A DNA stretch of 23,118 bases from Botryllus schlosseri (GCA_000444245.1 ATSW01012229.1:1-23118); one strand, 5' to 3'; shown: positions 11,501 to 18,397, counted from the stretch's first letter. The notes: generated by a model from the letters alone, not told the origin. Numbers and translations: made by a program.

Positions 11501-14500
11501 GACTGGTGCTTTGCACAAGTGTCGAGTCATTGTGATAGATGGGAAAGCAACTTCCTTGTGGTACAGGACTTGAATAGCCTACAAAAACAAACAATGCATT
11601 GGGAAAACACAGGGAAATTCATGCGCTGTAAGCCTCTCAACTGATTCTCCATCAGACTAGGGCAGGTAGATAATTCCAGTCGCGTGCATAGATTAATTAG
11701 AGCGAAGCGTAAGTAATCAAATTCTAATCTAATTTGTGAAATGTTTCTTGGCTTTAATTTAAATCCTAATCTTATTTCTAGTTTTCCTAAAAATGCTACA
11801 TGACAACCGCATCACGCGAATCGAGGCAAATTTGGTGTACAGACATTTGCCATTCTCGTGTTTATCAGAACGAGCTATGATTTGGTATAAAGAAAACTAA
11901 AATTTTGCTGCATTTCTTTCTGCTACGGATTTGACTTCAATTTCCAAGTTTATGCGAATTCAGTAGTTCTAATCTGATTGGGAAAAAACTGTGTCGCTAT
12001 TCTAATTTGAAGAACTGAAAATTTTCATCAAACTCATCAACACACCTTGTATTTTCAAATATATCCTTCACCGTCATTCCTTTTGGTAGGATGGGCTCGC
12101 TGACGGCCCATTGGCTGTACATGGACGGCGTCGTCGGCTCCAGTTCCACATACATAGGTTGCGGGCTCACCAGCGAACAGAATGTTGGGTGGGGCTCAAA
12201 GCCGAAACTGGGTGAAGCGTGCGGATGCAGAAGGAATGGGGTTTGCACAGTGTGGGGCTTCGTCTGTTATAGAATTAGTAATACGGTATGTTAATTGGAT
12301 CAAGCAGTAACATCTTGTCAGTACAGATCAGGGCTGCAATGAAGTAATATATACTCTTTTGTCTCACTCTTAACCAGAGATGGTCAGTATTGAAGTAATT
12401 CTATTTGGCCGAAGTGCTCAAGTAAGGTTTGTGACTCGAGTCATTATAACCGTGTTGCACAAACAGACACACTCACTGATTTCGCTACAGGCGTGTCTTT
12501 TTTCTTCGGGACGCTGGCAGTGACGAGGGTTGCAGGCAAAAGTGCAGACTGAAAACACAGAACATGTATAGGTGGACTCGAGAAACTTTTCTCGTTCGTA
12601 AGCCAGGGCTCACCAAGGAAGTCGCAGATTGACTCGAGATTGGGATCAATTTCTGTCTCTTTTTACGGATTTCTTGCAAAGATTCTGGGTTGCACGAGGA
12701 CGAACGCTTCAAAGAGTCCTATTGTGGTGAAATAATATAATAATAAATAATGATACATAATATAAAATAATAAATATTATGGTCAAAGCCATCAGCGTTG
12801 CTACTCTAGTAGAAATAGGGGTAACACCGTATACTTTTACTCAATTAGAAGTAGGAGACATGCTTTTAAAGACATGTCAAAACTACTTCAAGTACGTCAT
12901 GAACGTCTGAAAAGCACACAAGTAAAAAAAGCATATCTGTTCGATGACTAGAATAGTCTCAACTCGAGTCAAGTCCGAGTCCAAGTGATGGAGTAGCGGG
13001 TCGAGTCCGAGTCATAGTCTTAAGACTCGAGTCCGAGTTCAAGTCATTGTGTTTACTGTTCCGTATTGAGTTCCAGTCAGGTTCAACCCGCTGCTATGAA
13101 ACTCGTAGGTAATATCAAAGGCCTCGGATTCATAATATACTCAATTCTCTCACTCTAAATATGCTTATTCAAACAGATAAAATACTGACTATTTTGAATT
13201 ATCATCGTTCCCGATATACGAGACTTGAATAATCATATAGACTCATTGACTCAAGTTGAGTCGTGTCACTTTCAATTTTTAAGAAAATGACTCGAGTCAG
13301 CGGAAAATTGAGACTTGATTCCGAGAAGTGGCAGCTCAAAATATCCGGGTTAGTTTCAACATCAATAGGCTAATAGGCTATTCAACAGAGAAATATTTGA
13401 ATGTTCAAATCAGCATAAGTCGCTCACCGATACTTTTTCCACGGCTGAGGAACCAGCAGATTTAGCAGATCGCAACGGCGCTTTGCTTGAAATCTGACGT
13501 GTCGTCTCATGATGGGCTCTGTTGTCAGACTTGATCAAGTACCGTGCGTTCGCGTTAGTCCTCGTCAGAGGCTTGTGACCTTTTGCCTGCCCTGCCCGCT
13601 GATTCCGATTCTTATTCTGGAGATATTGTTTTATATTGCTGTTGATATCGGAACTAGCTTCTACACTGTGACTGCGCGTTACACTCGTATGAGATTCAAG
13701 TGTAGTGCTCTCATAAGGCCTACTGCGCGATTGACTTAGTGTGAGTTTAGTAGCATCGTTATTTTTTAAACGTGTGTCTTTGTTTGGGGATAATCTTCTC
13801 GCCAACTTAGCTTTGCCAGGATAAAGCTCTTCTAAATCTGGGACTTCTCCCGGAAATTTTTGACCCCTATTCGAGGGCCCTTCGCTCTTCGGGGAGGTCC
13901 AAAGCAAAGAAGCGATGTTTCGCTTTAAATCCTTATCTTTTGAATGATGATATGCCTCCGACAAGTATCCCATATCCTGCATATTCCGCAAACTGATTTG
14001 GTGAAGCAACAGTTTGTAATTGCTTCTGGGTATCGTAGATTCCAGATTACTGGTGGGTGAATGCGAGGGTGATCGTGAACCACGATTTGGGGAAGCGCGA
14101 CGACTCGGAGACTTCGGTGACTTGGGTGATATCGGACTTGTGTCATGAGTAGGGGAGGGGCTGGCTATCATTGGCAAGCTCTCAAAACTTTGAGTCGGGG
14201 ATGGAGTCGATGTGGGTGCCCATCGTGGGGGGTTGTTTTGGGGTTGTAGGAGTTCGAGCGGGAGGGAGTTTGGGGGTCGCAGCTTTGGTTCTGATATTAA
14301 TTGAGGGGTTTCTGTCGGGGAAATATCAGAGGCGGGTGAGTTTGAGGTCTCACGATGGGGGTTGCTTCTCATCAACTGCAATTGTTTCTTTTTAGGGGGT
14401 AGTTTGCTAGTTGGGATTGAACTTCTCGTGGGTGGGGTTTTAGGAAGTGGGGGTTCGACGCGGGGTTCAGGTAAAGTAAGACTCGTTTGGTCTTTGTGGG

Positions 14501-15875
14501 GTTCGTTACTGTTTGTTACAAAAGCATAATCCGCACTTTTTGCCCTGTGCAGGTCTCTGTGCATTTTTCTCAACGCGTCCCTTGTCATATTTCTGATTGG
14601 GCCCCCGTTGCTTGTGACGTCAGAATGGGGGTCAAGGGGGGTGGGTTCAGTGTGTTGTATGACACTCCTTCGCAAAGTCGGGGACTCGCGAGCTCTGTTG
14701 CGGCAGTATTCACGCCTGTGTATTTCCAAAGTTTCATGTTGTGAAAAGACAGCCCCACATGAATCGCATCTGTACGAGACATGATTAGGATCAGTTCGAC
14801 GTGGGTTATGGTGGGGAACGGACAAAACGTCAGATCTACCGGGTACAAGCAGATTGTCGGGGCGCGAATACTTATCGAGAGATCTTGGGGCTGACAGAGT
14901 CGCGGTGAGAGGGGTATGTTTAGCAGCTGACGGTGTCAGAGTACAAGTGTCCAGGCTGTTACGCCTTGTCACGCGACGCGGTTTCACACGGTCCAATTGC
15001 GGACTGCACAGGATTTTCTCATTTTGAGAGATAATATCTTGTATTCTCTTTCCAATCGATTTTGTGTCAATATGCGCAGAAGATCTTGACCTATCGTCAG
15101 TAGGTTGTGGTGGCGACGGCCCTAGGACATCAGGATATGGTGGGGTTCTAAACTGATGGTTTGAATTGGGGGCTGACAATCTCCTGTGTAAGTTTTCTTT
15201 CAAATGTAAGCTTTGGGGCCGATTGTTAGTTATATGTAACGGTGATTCTGTCCTCATCGTAGAAATTTCCGGACTTCTGGATTGAGGGGGTGGGGTTCGA
15301 CTCATTGGCATCCTCAGCATTGCATTCGGGTGAACTTGAGGCATTCTCTGGAATAATCCAGGGTAATATTGAGAGTACGCTCCTAACGCAGCAGGATTAT
15401 GCAATAGTGATGGTATATTCCCACCGGGTGACATAGGTGGGTACCCTGGCATTTTTAAGAATGGCGACATCGCATTCAGACCCGGGTAATTCAAACCGTT
15501 AGCAGCACCCACTTTGTCAGCAGTTAACTGTGAGAGATTTGGATATCCGGGGATAGTTGTTTGCGGTAGCAACATCGGTAACGGTTGCATGCCTAAATTG
15601 AACGGTAATCCACCCATTGAACCCCAAAAAGACCCGGGGTTACTATAACTAGACCCGGGTACGTTTGGAAACATTGATGTTGCAATGAGTCTCTCTTTTT
15701 CAGTCTCTGTTAAATTCGGGTTGGCCGCAATGATTGCTTTAACATGATCGTGCAATGTTGGGTAAATGGCGGGGCTAGATGACCCGCTTTGCCGCTGTTC
15801 CATCGCCGATATGAGAGCCCCCATACTGGGATGCCCGTCATGGTGCCCAGAGCGGTTGTTGCGGTTGTCTCCCAT
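2171..15875 (-). CDS. Schnurri/HIVEP-like zinc-finger transcription factor, 13 coding exons (whole gene)
   Basis: Thirteen exons join in frame into 1664 codons plus stop; every junction is GT-AG and the phases agree. In order: a Met/Pro-rich N-terminus (residues 1-200), a CCHC finger (C370, C373, H386, C391), KLPPKKK (491-497), a Ser-Pro-rich region (about 555-610), basic RKKRQK (834-839), an MYSQWAVS segment (923-930), an acidic stretch with two VI-x-LE motifs (1076-1094), and two C-terminal C2H2 fingers (1405-1427, 1527-1549). The CCHC finger, KLPPKKK, the KR...KR.K motif and the Y..W.VS segment occur in the same order in vertebrate HIVEP proteins as I remember them; this is the basis of the call. 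Family members are nuclear DNA-binding regulators, in flies acting with Smads in BMP signalling. Oddity: neither ZAS C2H2 pair is present, so DNA binding may rest on the C-terminal fingers. No poly(A) signal is clear below 2171. Family identity is fairly sure; orthology is not. Confidence 0.8.
2608..2958. mobile_element. TTACCATA-end MITE, copy 1
   Basis: Begins GTTACCATAAGTCCTCTTTT and ends CCAAAATATGGTAACCCTG, inverted ends matching the copies at 5300-5550 and 9058-9478. It shares the internal phrases TCCTTTTTGAGAA and GAGCCGGAAAGTTGACC with the 9058 copy. It lies in the last intron of the Schnurri-like gene. Confidence 0.75.
3070..3669. mobile_element. 600-bp foldback transposon with perfect 8-bp target duplication
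   Basis: The two halves are inverted copies: TTTCACTGGCTACTAGATAA and GTTAGGTTGGTTAAAAAAAC on the left match the reverse complement of the right end, and internal stretches (GGCTCAATTCCAGCCACTAG) also pair, with a centre near 3370. The ends are CAGGGC and GCCCTA. GTGGGTAG flanks both sides exactly (3062-3069 and 3670-3677), an 8-bp hAT-style duplication. No transposase. It sits in the intron between exons 12 and 13. Confidence 0.87.
3871..4059 (-). CDS. Schnurri-like gene, coding exon 12, first half of finger B (residues 1475-1537)
   Basis: Acceptor TTATTTCCAG, donor GTCAGT, phase 0 at both ends, 63 codons. An acidic Glu/Asp-rich linker precedes PFKCIVCKVAFRFQ, which supplies C1527 and C1530 of the second C-terminal finger. 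The intron falls exactly before GHL. Confidence 0.86.
4085..4120. repeat. End fragment of the small foldback repeat family
   Basis: AATTTAATAGTATATTCATATTGAAATAAAC matches, in pieces, the left end seen at 19668-19700 and 20229-20265. Confidence 0.5.
4203..4650 (+). mobile_element. GACTCGAGTC-family element, best forward copy
   Basis: Starts GGTTACAATGACTCGAGTC and contains at least three GACTCGAGTC palindromes plus GAGCAGAGTTGAAAAATGTG and GGACTCGGCCCTG. The copy at 10325-10735 is the same element reversed. The ends and size suggest a hAT-like MITE, but I see no certain target duplication. Confidence 0.65.
4673..4825. repeat. CTAGAACTAGAAC-type dispersed repeat, copy 1
   Basis: CAAAATGCGCAACTACAAC, TTTATTGTCAAGTAACTAGA and TTATACAAGT correspond to the copy at 11225-11525. 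It lies in the intron between exons 11 and 12. Confidence 0.5.
4901..5046 (-). CDS. Schnurri-like gene, coding exon 11, end of finger A (residues 1426-1474)
   Basis: Acceptor CTGTTCTCAG, donor GTAGGA, phase 0 at the end. It opens with a Gly completed across the junction and the second zinc ligand H1427, giving C-x2-C-x12-H-x5-H. A basic QKKTLNRLKQQK helix follows, then a Pro/Gly/Asp linker. Confidence 0.85.
5300..5550. mobile_element. TTACCATA-end MITE, copy 2 (251 bp)
   Basis: Ends TAGGGTTACCATACGTCCTC and ATTTCAAAATATGGTGACCC are inverted. The flanks CATTAAGT and CAATATTT agree at only 5 of 8 positions. Located between exons 10 and 11. Confidence 0.75.
5861..5963 (-). CDS. Schnurri-like gene, coding exon 10, first part of C2H2 finger A (residues 1392-1426)
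   Basis: Acceptor TTTTTTTCTGCAG, donor GTGAGA. It encodes the two Cys (C1405, C1408), the FRIAGHLAKH core and the first His (H1421) of a C2H2 finger. The intron cuts just before the second His, in phase 1. The FRI.GHLAKHLRSK.H pattern is the type I remember as the extra C-terminal finger of insect Schnurri. Confidence 0.87.
6062..6150. repeat. Small foldback repeat family, partial copy
   Basis: TACAATTGAATAATG, ACTGAAATAAA and CTCGTCAGGGGTAATTGTTG with GGCAACTAGTAGAGAAC form the left arm seen complete at 20229-20450. A matching right arm (TTGCTGACGATTACCCC) occurs at about 6410, so the copy may be split by other DNA. Confidence 0.55.
6407..6500. repeat. Small foldback repeat family, right-arm copy
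   Basis: GCTGACGATTACCCC followed by GTGTCAGC and AAAGTTCTTTACCTC matches the right arm of the family. It lies in the intron between exons 9 and 10. Confidence 0.5.
6613..6675 (-). CDS. Schnurri-like gene, coding exon 9, acidic (residues 1371-1391)
   Basis: A 21-codon exon, phase 0 at both ends, with acceptor TTCGTTACAG and donor GTAATT. It is strongly acidic (SEESYDDDG). HIVEP proteins carry an acidic run just after ZAS-C, and this plus exon 10 would be the counterpart. The small size makes it the least certain exon, though frame and sites fit. Confidence 0.68.
6830..6960. repeat. Small foldback repeat family, right-arm copy
   Basis: CTACTAGTTGCTGACGATTA, CCCCTGACGAGTGTCAGC and GTATATAATTCAATGG with GAAGTTCTGTACCTCCAAGA match the family's right arm. 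Located between exons 8 and 9. Confidence 0.6.
7013..7419 (-). CDS. Schnurri-like gene, coding exon 8 (residues 1235-1370)
   Basis: Acceptor TTCTTACCCAG, donor GTTTGT. The first two bases complete a Gly codon. It encodes a Pro/Ser-rich half and a short amphipathic stretch (KEALAAIVSGVMRSAAI) followed by KKKK, then a very Ser/Glu-rich tail. No zinc finger is present where the ZAS-C pair would be expected. The family match is by gene context only. Confidence 0.82.
7885..8215 (-). mobile_element. TTGGACTACTAGATAATT MITE, inverted partial copy
   Basis: Read on the minus strand it contains ATTTGATATGGAGTG, GAACTTGATTTTTGTTGTG, CACCTTGGTG-like spacing, AATGCTTCAAGAGAAC and AATTTGTGAAATGTTTC, following the plus-strand copies at 18006 and 20703. 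The outer end is worn. In the intron between exons 7 and 8. Confidence 0.65.
8317..8623 (-). CDS. Schnurri-like gene, coding exon 7 with lone CxxC (residues 1133-1235)
   Basis: Acceptor TATTTCCAG, donor GTGAGT, ending in phase 1. Near the start is KICALC (C1148, C1151) followed by a basic KAPKK, with no correctly spaced His pair downstream. In position and in its KxICxxC start it recalls the first ZAS-C finger of HIVEP proteins, but it cannot be a working C2H2 finger. The remainder is Ser/Thr/Pro-rich with a basic PKRNRDR patch. Confidence 0.82.
8829..9600 (+). mobile_element. TTGGACTACTAGATAATT MITE, copy split by a nested MITE
   Basis: Left end TTAACAACTAGATAATT; body GATCTAATTCTAATCTAACT and CTGGTTTTCATGAAAATTC up to 9057. 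It resumes at 9479 (ATGAAGTGAATTTGATTCTC, TTTCTAATTCGGAATTGG). The 9058-9478 segment is a separate element inserted into it. Confidence 0.75.
9058..9478. mobile_element. TTACCATA-end MITE, copy 3, nested with 8-bp target duplication
   Basis: Starts GGGTTACCATATCTTCTTTT and ends CCAAAATATGGAAACC. Flanking ATTAAGTG (9050-9057) and ATGAAGTG (9479-9486) match at 7 of 8, giving a hAT-like duplication. Comparison with uninterrupted copies of the host repeat confirms the insertion. Confidence 0.8.
9642..10024 (-). CDS. Schnurri-like gene, coding exon 6 with acidic VI-x-LE repeats (residues 1005-1132)
   Basis: Acceptor TTTTTTCAG, donor GTGAGT, phase 0 at the end. A Cys/His-containing N-terminal part is followed by a Pro/Lys stretch, then an acidic block holding VIALE (1076-1080) and VIDLE (1090-1094) separated by Asp/Ser. 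Hydrophobic V-I-x-L cores beside acids and phosphorylatable serines are the pattern of SUMO-interaction motifs, so tandem SUMO binding is possible. That function is inference. Confidence 0.82.
10060..10115. repeat. Small foldback repeat family, left-arm fragment
   Basis: AATATTTTCGGCTGGCATCA, GGGGTAATCGTCAGCAACTA and AAAGAAC match the left arm of the copy at 20229. It lies about 35 bp upstream of exon 6, just beyond its acceptor. Confidence 0.6.
10325..10735 (-). mobile_element. GACTCGAGTC-family element, inverted full-length copy
   Basis: Ends GACTTGAGTCCAAGTCGAGT and CATTACAACC, the reverse complement of the start of the 4203 copy. The interior has GCAGTTTCTGG, AATGAAATGTCAGTCTTGGC and repeated GAGTCCGAGTCC. 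In the intron between exons 5 and 6. Confidence 0.65.
10736..10925. repeat. Dispersed repeat shared with 1740-2165 and 3675-3790
   Basis: GCATGCTGCGATATGACAAA, a CACAGTAAAAAATAG block and CAATTCGGATTGAAGGACTC followed by AAACCATTGTGCTCA recur in diverged form in the other two places. Confidence 0.5.
11027..11196 (-). CDS. Schnurri-like gene, coding exon 5 (residues 948-1005)
   Basis: Acceptor TTCTTCAG, donor GTATGT. The first base completes an Arg codon from exon 4 and the last base starts an Ala codon finished in exon 6. It continues the Y..W segment with SPYISYNTLFTES and then becomes Lys/Ser/Thr-rich and probably unstructured. Confidence 0.8.
11225..11525. repeat. CTAGAACTAGAAC-type dispersed repeat, copy 2
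   Basis: CACAAAATGCGCAACTAGAG, TTCGCAACTAGAACTAGAAC and GCCTAGAACTAGAACTACTG, ending with CAACTAACTAGACTGGTG near TTGCACAAGTGTCG. It lies in the intron between exons 4 and 5 and is related to 4673 and 15990. Confidence 0.55.
11659..12034 (+). mobile_element. TTGGACTACTAGATAATT MITE, copy beside exon 4
   Basis: Left GGTAGATAATTCC; body AAATTCTAATCTAATTTGTG, GGTGTACAGACATTTGCC and AAAAAACTGTGTCGCTATTC; right end CTGAAAATTTTCATC. It stops about 10 bp from the exon 4 splice donor. Confidence 0.7.
12046..12263 (-). CDS. Schnurri-like gene, coding exon 4 with the Y..W segment (residues 876-948)
   Basis: Acceptor ATAACAG; donor GTGTGT (12040-12045), phase 2. It encodes an aromatic, proline-rich stretch ending in MYSQWAVS-type sequence (923-930) followed by a TVKDIFENT helix-like segment. 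Vertebrate HIVEP proteins have a comparable SAYTDWTVS block shortly before the ZAS-C finger pair, one of the best homology anchors here. A dispersed MITE ends about 10 bp from the donor, inside the intron. Confidence 0.82.
12375..12460. repeat. Short hAT-end-like piece and GACTCGAGTC-family fragment
   Basis: CAGAGATGGTCAGTATTGAAG resembles the CAGAGGTGGTCAAAGTA start at 22036. It is followed by GTGACTCGAGTCATTATAACC, the terminal part of the GACTCGAGTC family. Confidence 0.4.
12477..12548 (-). CDS. Schnurri-like gene, coding exon 3 (residues 852-875)
   Basis: A short exon of 24 codons between acceptor TGTTTTCAG and donor GTGAGT, phase 0 on both sides. It encodes a Val/Ala/Pro stretch ending in a PKKKDTP basic patch. 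It is too small for a domain call and is supported mainly by clean splice sites and frame continuity with both neighbours. Confidence 0.72.
12614..12718 (-). CDS. Schnurri-like gene, coding exon 2 (residues 817-851)
   Basis: Acceptor CCACAATAG and donor GTGAGC bracket 35 codons, phase 0 at both ends. It contains KRSSS followed by a basic RKKRQK cluster, which resembles the KR...SP..SL....KR.K motif of vertebrate HIVEP proteins and could be a second nuclear localisation signal. Confidence 0.8.
12785..12955. repeat. Dispersed repeat with CTACTTCAAGT and AGTAGCAAC motifs, copy 1
   Basis: ATCAGCGTTGCTACTCTAGT, AAAACTACTTCAAGTACG and AAAAGCACACAAGTAA are shared with the copy at 17105-17260, and in reverse with about 20075-20170. 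In the intron between exons 1 and 2. Confidence 0.5.
12955..13300 (-). mobile_element. GACTCGAGTC-family element, worn inverted copy
   Basis: GTCGAGTCCGAGTCATAGTC, GACTCGAGTCCGAGTTCAAG, TCATTGTGTTTACTG and GGTTCAACCCGC parallel the inverted copy at 10325, with a diverged right half. Located between exons 1 and 2. Confidence 0.55.
13428..15875 (-). CDS. Schnurri-like gene, coding exon 1 (residues 1-816)
   Basis: The start ATG (15873-15875) sits in a strong context, ACAATGG, with an in-frame TGA four codons upstream (15885-15887), so it is a real start rather than an internal Met. The exon ends at EKVS before donor GTGAGC (13422-13427), phase 0. It is low-complexity and rich in Pro, Ser and Met, except for three ordered-looking parts: a helical segment near residues 42-66, a basic segment just before the finger (about 275-310), and the CCHC finger C-x2-C-x12-H-x4-C at 370-391. 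KLPPKKK at 491-497 is a likely nuclear localisation signal that matches a motif in vertebrate HIVEP2. Repeated Ser-Pro steps around 579-607 suggest a phosphorylated region. Such a giant exon carrying the CCHC finger is typical of the HIVEP family. Confidence 0.88.
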
Positions 15876-15894
15876 TGTCTTGAGTCAAGCCACA
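15876..15894 (-). other. Probable 5' UTR end of the Schnurri-like gene with upstream splice acceptor
   Basis: On the minus strand a pyrimidine-rich run (TTGTTTTCCTC) is followed by CACACAG, a plausible acceptor that would start this exon at 15894. The leader would then be 19 nt here, preceded by one or more noncoding exons further right that I could not identify. A dispersed repeat begins about 95 bp further upstream, which also suggests intron rather than leader. Confidence 0.45.
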
Positions 15895-15989
15895 CTGTGT
15901 GCCGGTTGAGGAAAACAATGCATTGCGCAATTACGCTAGCTTAACATGACTATGCAAAATCTTTGAAAACAAAACAAGGCAATCAATAT

Positions 15990-16110
15990 AGAATTGAACA
16001 AACTACAGACATTTCAGAACTCGCGACTAGAACTCTAATAACTACTCGCTTCACAAAACTCGCAACTAGAACTAGAACTAGCCTTTAAAAATACGGAACT
16101 AACTGAAACA
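15990..16110. repeat. CTAGAACTAGAAC-type dispersed repeat, copy 3
   Basis: CTCGCGACTAGAACTC, CAAAACTCGCAACTAGAACT and CGGAACTAACTG follow the same pattern as 11225-11290. It is just upstream of the Schnurri-like start exon. Confidence 0.5.
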
Positions 16111-16222
16111 CAAGTAACTTATAACTGATGATACGAATTTTCGAATTGCAAATGAGCTACCATGAGAAAAATTGGAGAAAGAGAAAAGATCATCGCAAAA
16201 AAGAAAACTAACAAAAACTCCG

Positions 16223-16881
16223 AGGCGCTTCTTCGATATACGCCCCAGATCGAAACAATGCTCCCCATGACACCAACAAATGTTTCACATGAACACAATA
16301 AAATTTATAAACGTGAAAATAAATCGTTTTTTTGCCTTTGTTGGGGGAGGGGAGATATTATGGTTGGAGGAGAGGGGGATATTAGGGTTAGGGGAGAGGG
16401 TTGGGGTTAGGGGTGGGTTAGGGTATCCCAAGATTAGGTTTTGGGTGAGGGACACGATATCCAACCCCAATATACCCAACCCTAATATCCTACACTCTCC
16501 CGACCATAATATCTCCCAACCCTAATCTTGGGATACCCTAACCCACCTCCAACCCTAATATCCTCCTTCCCCGACGCTAATCTTGCGATACCCAAACCCT
16601 CATTCAACCCTAATATCCCCCCTCCCCCAACCCTAATATCCTCTCTCCCCCAACCCCAATATCCTCTTCTCATCCAACATTAATACCCCCTCCCCAACCT
16701 TAATCTAGGGATACCCTAACCCCAACTTTGACCCTAACCTACATCCAACCCTAATAACCGTCTCTCCAAAGGCAAAAAACAATTTAGTTTGCCGTTTATA
16801 AAATTTTATCGTGTTCGTGGGAAACACTTGCTGGTGACATGGGAAACACTTTTTCGATCTAGGGCGTATATTGAAGAAGCC
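16223..16881. mobile_element. Foldback transposon carrying a G-rich/C-rich minisatellite
   Basis: Inverted arms of about 110-120 bp: left CTTCTTCGATATACGCCCC, CATGACACCAACAAATGTTT and TAAAATTTATAAACG match the reverse complement of the right arm (ATATACGCCCTAGATCG, CATGTCACCAGCAAGTGTTT). Flanks AAAACTCCG (16214-16222) and AAAACTCAG (16882-16890) agree at 8 of 9, consistent with a 9-bp Mutator-like duplication. No transposase; the family is inferred. Confidence 0.8.
16341..16765. repeat. Degenerate minisatellite, unit near GGATATTAGGGTTGGGGGAG, switching strand
   Basis: The first 110 bp read as G-rich units (GATATTAGGGTTAGGGGAGA) and the remainder mostly as the complement (CCAACCCTAATATCC). 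Spacing is irregular at roughly 12-20 bp. It resembles TTAGGG telomere repeat but is not an exact array. Runs of GGG suggest four-stranded DNA potential. Confidence 0.75.
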
Positions 16882-17104
16882 AAAACTCAGATACGTAGCC
16901 TACCCCGGCAGTTCAAAATACAACTGACACATAAAAGATTGATTTATTCTATTTTGTGAAGATGAATATGTTTTTCTCTCTCTACAGAATTCGACTTTGC
17001 CTTTTGTCAGTTTTGGTGAACAAACACAGTAGGCCTACCTCTGACTGATAATATTCGAATCTGTCTAAGGAGAGTGCTTGTCTACCTTAGATACTGGAGA
17101 AAAG

Positions 17105-17260
17105 AAATCAGTGTTGCTACTAACATAGAAATACAAGTAAAGGAACGCCATAAATGTATGTTCAATCACAGGTAGAAGTAGAAATTGAATACATATATCT
17201 CAAAACTACTTCAAGTGAAGAAGTAATAAAGATCTAAAAAGCACTCAAGTAAGTAGTGTC
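17105..17260. repeat. Dispersed repeat with CTACTTCAAGT and AGTAGCAAC motifs, copy 2
   Basis: ATCAGTGTTGCTACTAACAT, CAAAACTACTTCAAGTGAAG and AAAAAGCACTCAAGTAAG match copy 1 at 12785-12955. Confidence 0.5.
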
Positions 17261-17304
17261 CTACATAGATTTCAACGATGGGTTGGATACATTCAGTAGT
17301 TAAT

Positions 17305-17539
17305 CAGAGGTGGCTACTTCGGAAATAGCAAAATATTTGAAGAATAACAAAAACAACTTAAAAAAATATTCAGTTATGTTATATTTTCGCCCAGCTGTTA
17401 TCATTATTTCACTCATAAATACTTTTGCTTCATGTAACATGTAAAAAACTGTTCTGTAGAAAGGGAATTATTCTAAAACATAACCACGCAAGTTGTGCAG
17501 GTAGTAAAAAAACGGAAGTACTTCGACTGATCACCTCTG
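17305..17539. mobile_element. Possible small hAT-like element, CAGAGGTG ends
   Basis: Begins CAGAGGTGGCTACTTC and ends GATCACCTCTG, so the terminal 8 bases are inverted. Flanking bases show no convincing duplication. A similar end occurs at 22036. Confidence 0.35.
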
Positions 17540-17559
17540 CTTATGTATTGGGAGCAATG

Positions 17560-18000
17560 ATCAAGTCACAAAGCAATGGAAGACCAGGCATTTCGTTAGC
17601 TGATTCGTACGCGCGGATAAAATGTGGCGCTACTATTTGATATGTTGCGGCGTCTAAACCGTCGATGACAAACATAAATATAATTGGATCAAGTTGCCGT
17701 TCACTTCGCTAATGAGTAAATTGATTACACGCGCGCTACGCCAGACAATCTCGCACCTCAAAGAAGCGCGGGGAAACCCACTCGTTATCAGCGATGCCTG
17801 TGAAATGCGTTCGAAGTCTCACGGCTTCACACTCTGTTCAATAGCATCAACAAAGCGAGGCGCTCAGCTAAATATGCCCGGATTACGCAACGCAGGCCAC
17901 AAATAGCTTTCATTTTCGCGAACCGCAGCGCCGAGATTCATTTTTCGCGTGGGTTCTCCGTGAGCGTGTGAAAAACGGCAGTTGAGCGTACGGATTTCTA
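17560..18000. other. CpG-containing intergenic stretch without a recognised gene
   Basis: Between the divergent genes this stretch is richer in GC and CG dinucleotides (GCGCGCTACGCC, CGAGGCGCTC, TTTCGCGTGGG) than surrounding DNA. The short frames in it look like chance. It could hold the promoter or noncoding first exon of the minus-strand gene, but nothing proves this. Confidence 0.3.
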
Positions 18001-18005
18001 CACAC

Positions 18006-18397
18006 TTGGACTACTAGATAATTCTGCTCGTCTAATTGGACTAATTGATCGAAATCCCGATAATCTAATTCTAATCTAATTTGCGAAATGTTTCTATGGT
18101 CTCGTTTTATTTGTAATGAAATTTCTGGTTTCCTGATTATGCTACAGGAGAATTGTATAGTGCGAAACGAGCCAAGCTTTTCGTACAGACATTATCCATT
18201 CTCTTGCTTACGGGAACGAAGTCTGATTTGATATAGTCTTAACTTTATTTTTGTCGTATTTCTTTCTAATTAGGAACTCAATTCGATATCTGAGTTTTCG
18301 CGAATTCCGTAATTGTACTTTTAATCGAATTTGGAAAAATCTGTAGCTGTATTTCATATAATCTATTTTGATGCAGCTGAAAATTTACTAGTCGTCC
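18006..18397 (+). mobile_element. TTGGACTACTAGATAATT MITE, near-complete copy
   Basis: Left end TTGGACTACTAGATAATT and right end AAATTTACTAGTCGTCC are inverted. The body includes ATCTAATTCTAATCTAATTT, ACAGGAGAATTGTATAGTGC and GAAACGAGCCAAGCTT. It ends about 120 bp before the start codon of the fusion gene. Confidence 0.78.

Noticed and set aside
13509-14848. Several plus-strand and alternate minus-strand frames of 70-90 codons
   Set aside because: They overlap the 816-codon exon of the Schnurri-like gene in other frames and show no domain of their own.
16341-16765. True telomere or subtelomere
   Set aside because: Units are irregular and change strand inside an element with inverted arms, so it is an interstitial array.
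17694-17906. Plus-strand frame of 70 codons in the CpG-containing intergenic stretch
   Set aside because: Short, without a recognised domain or good start context; chance frames are expected where stop-rich AT content is lower.
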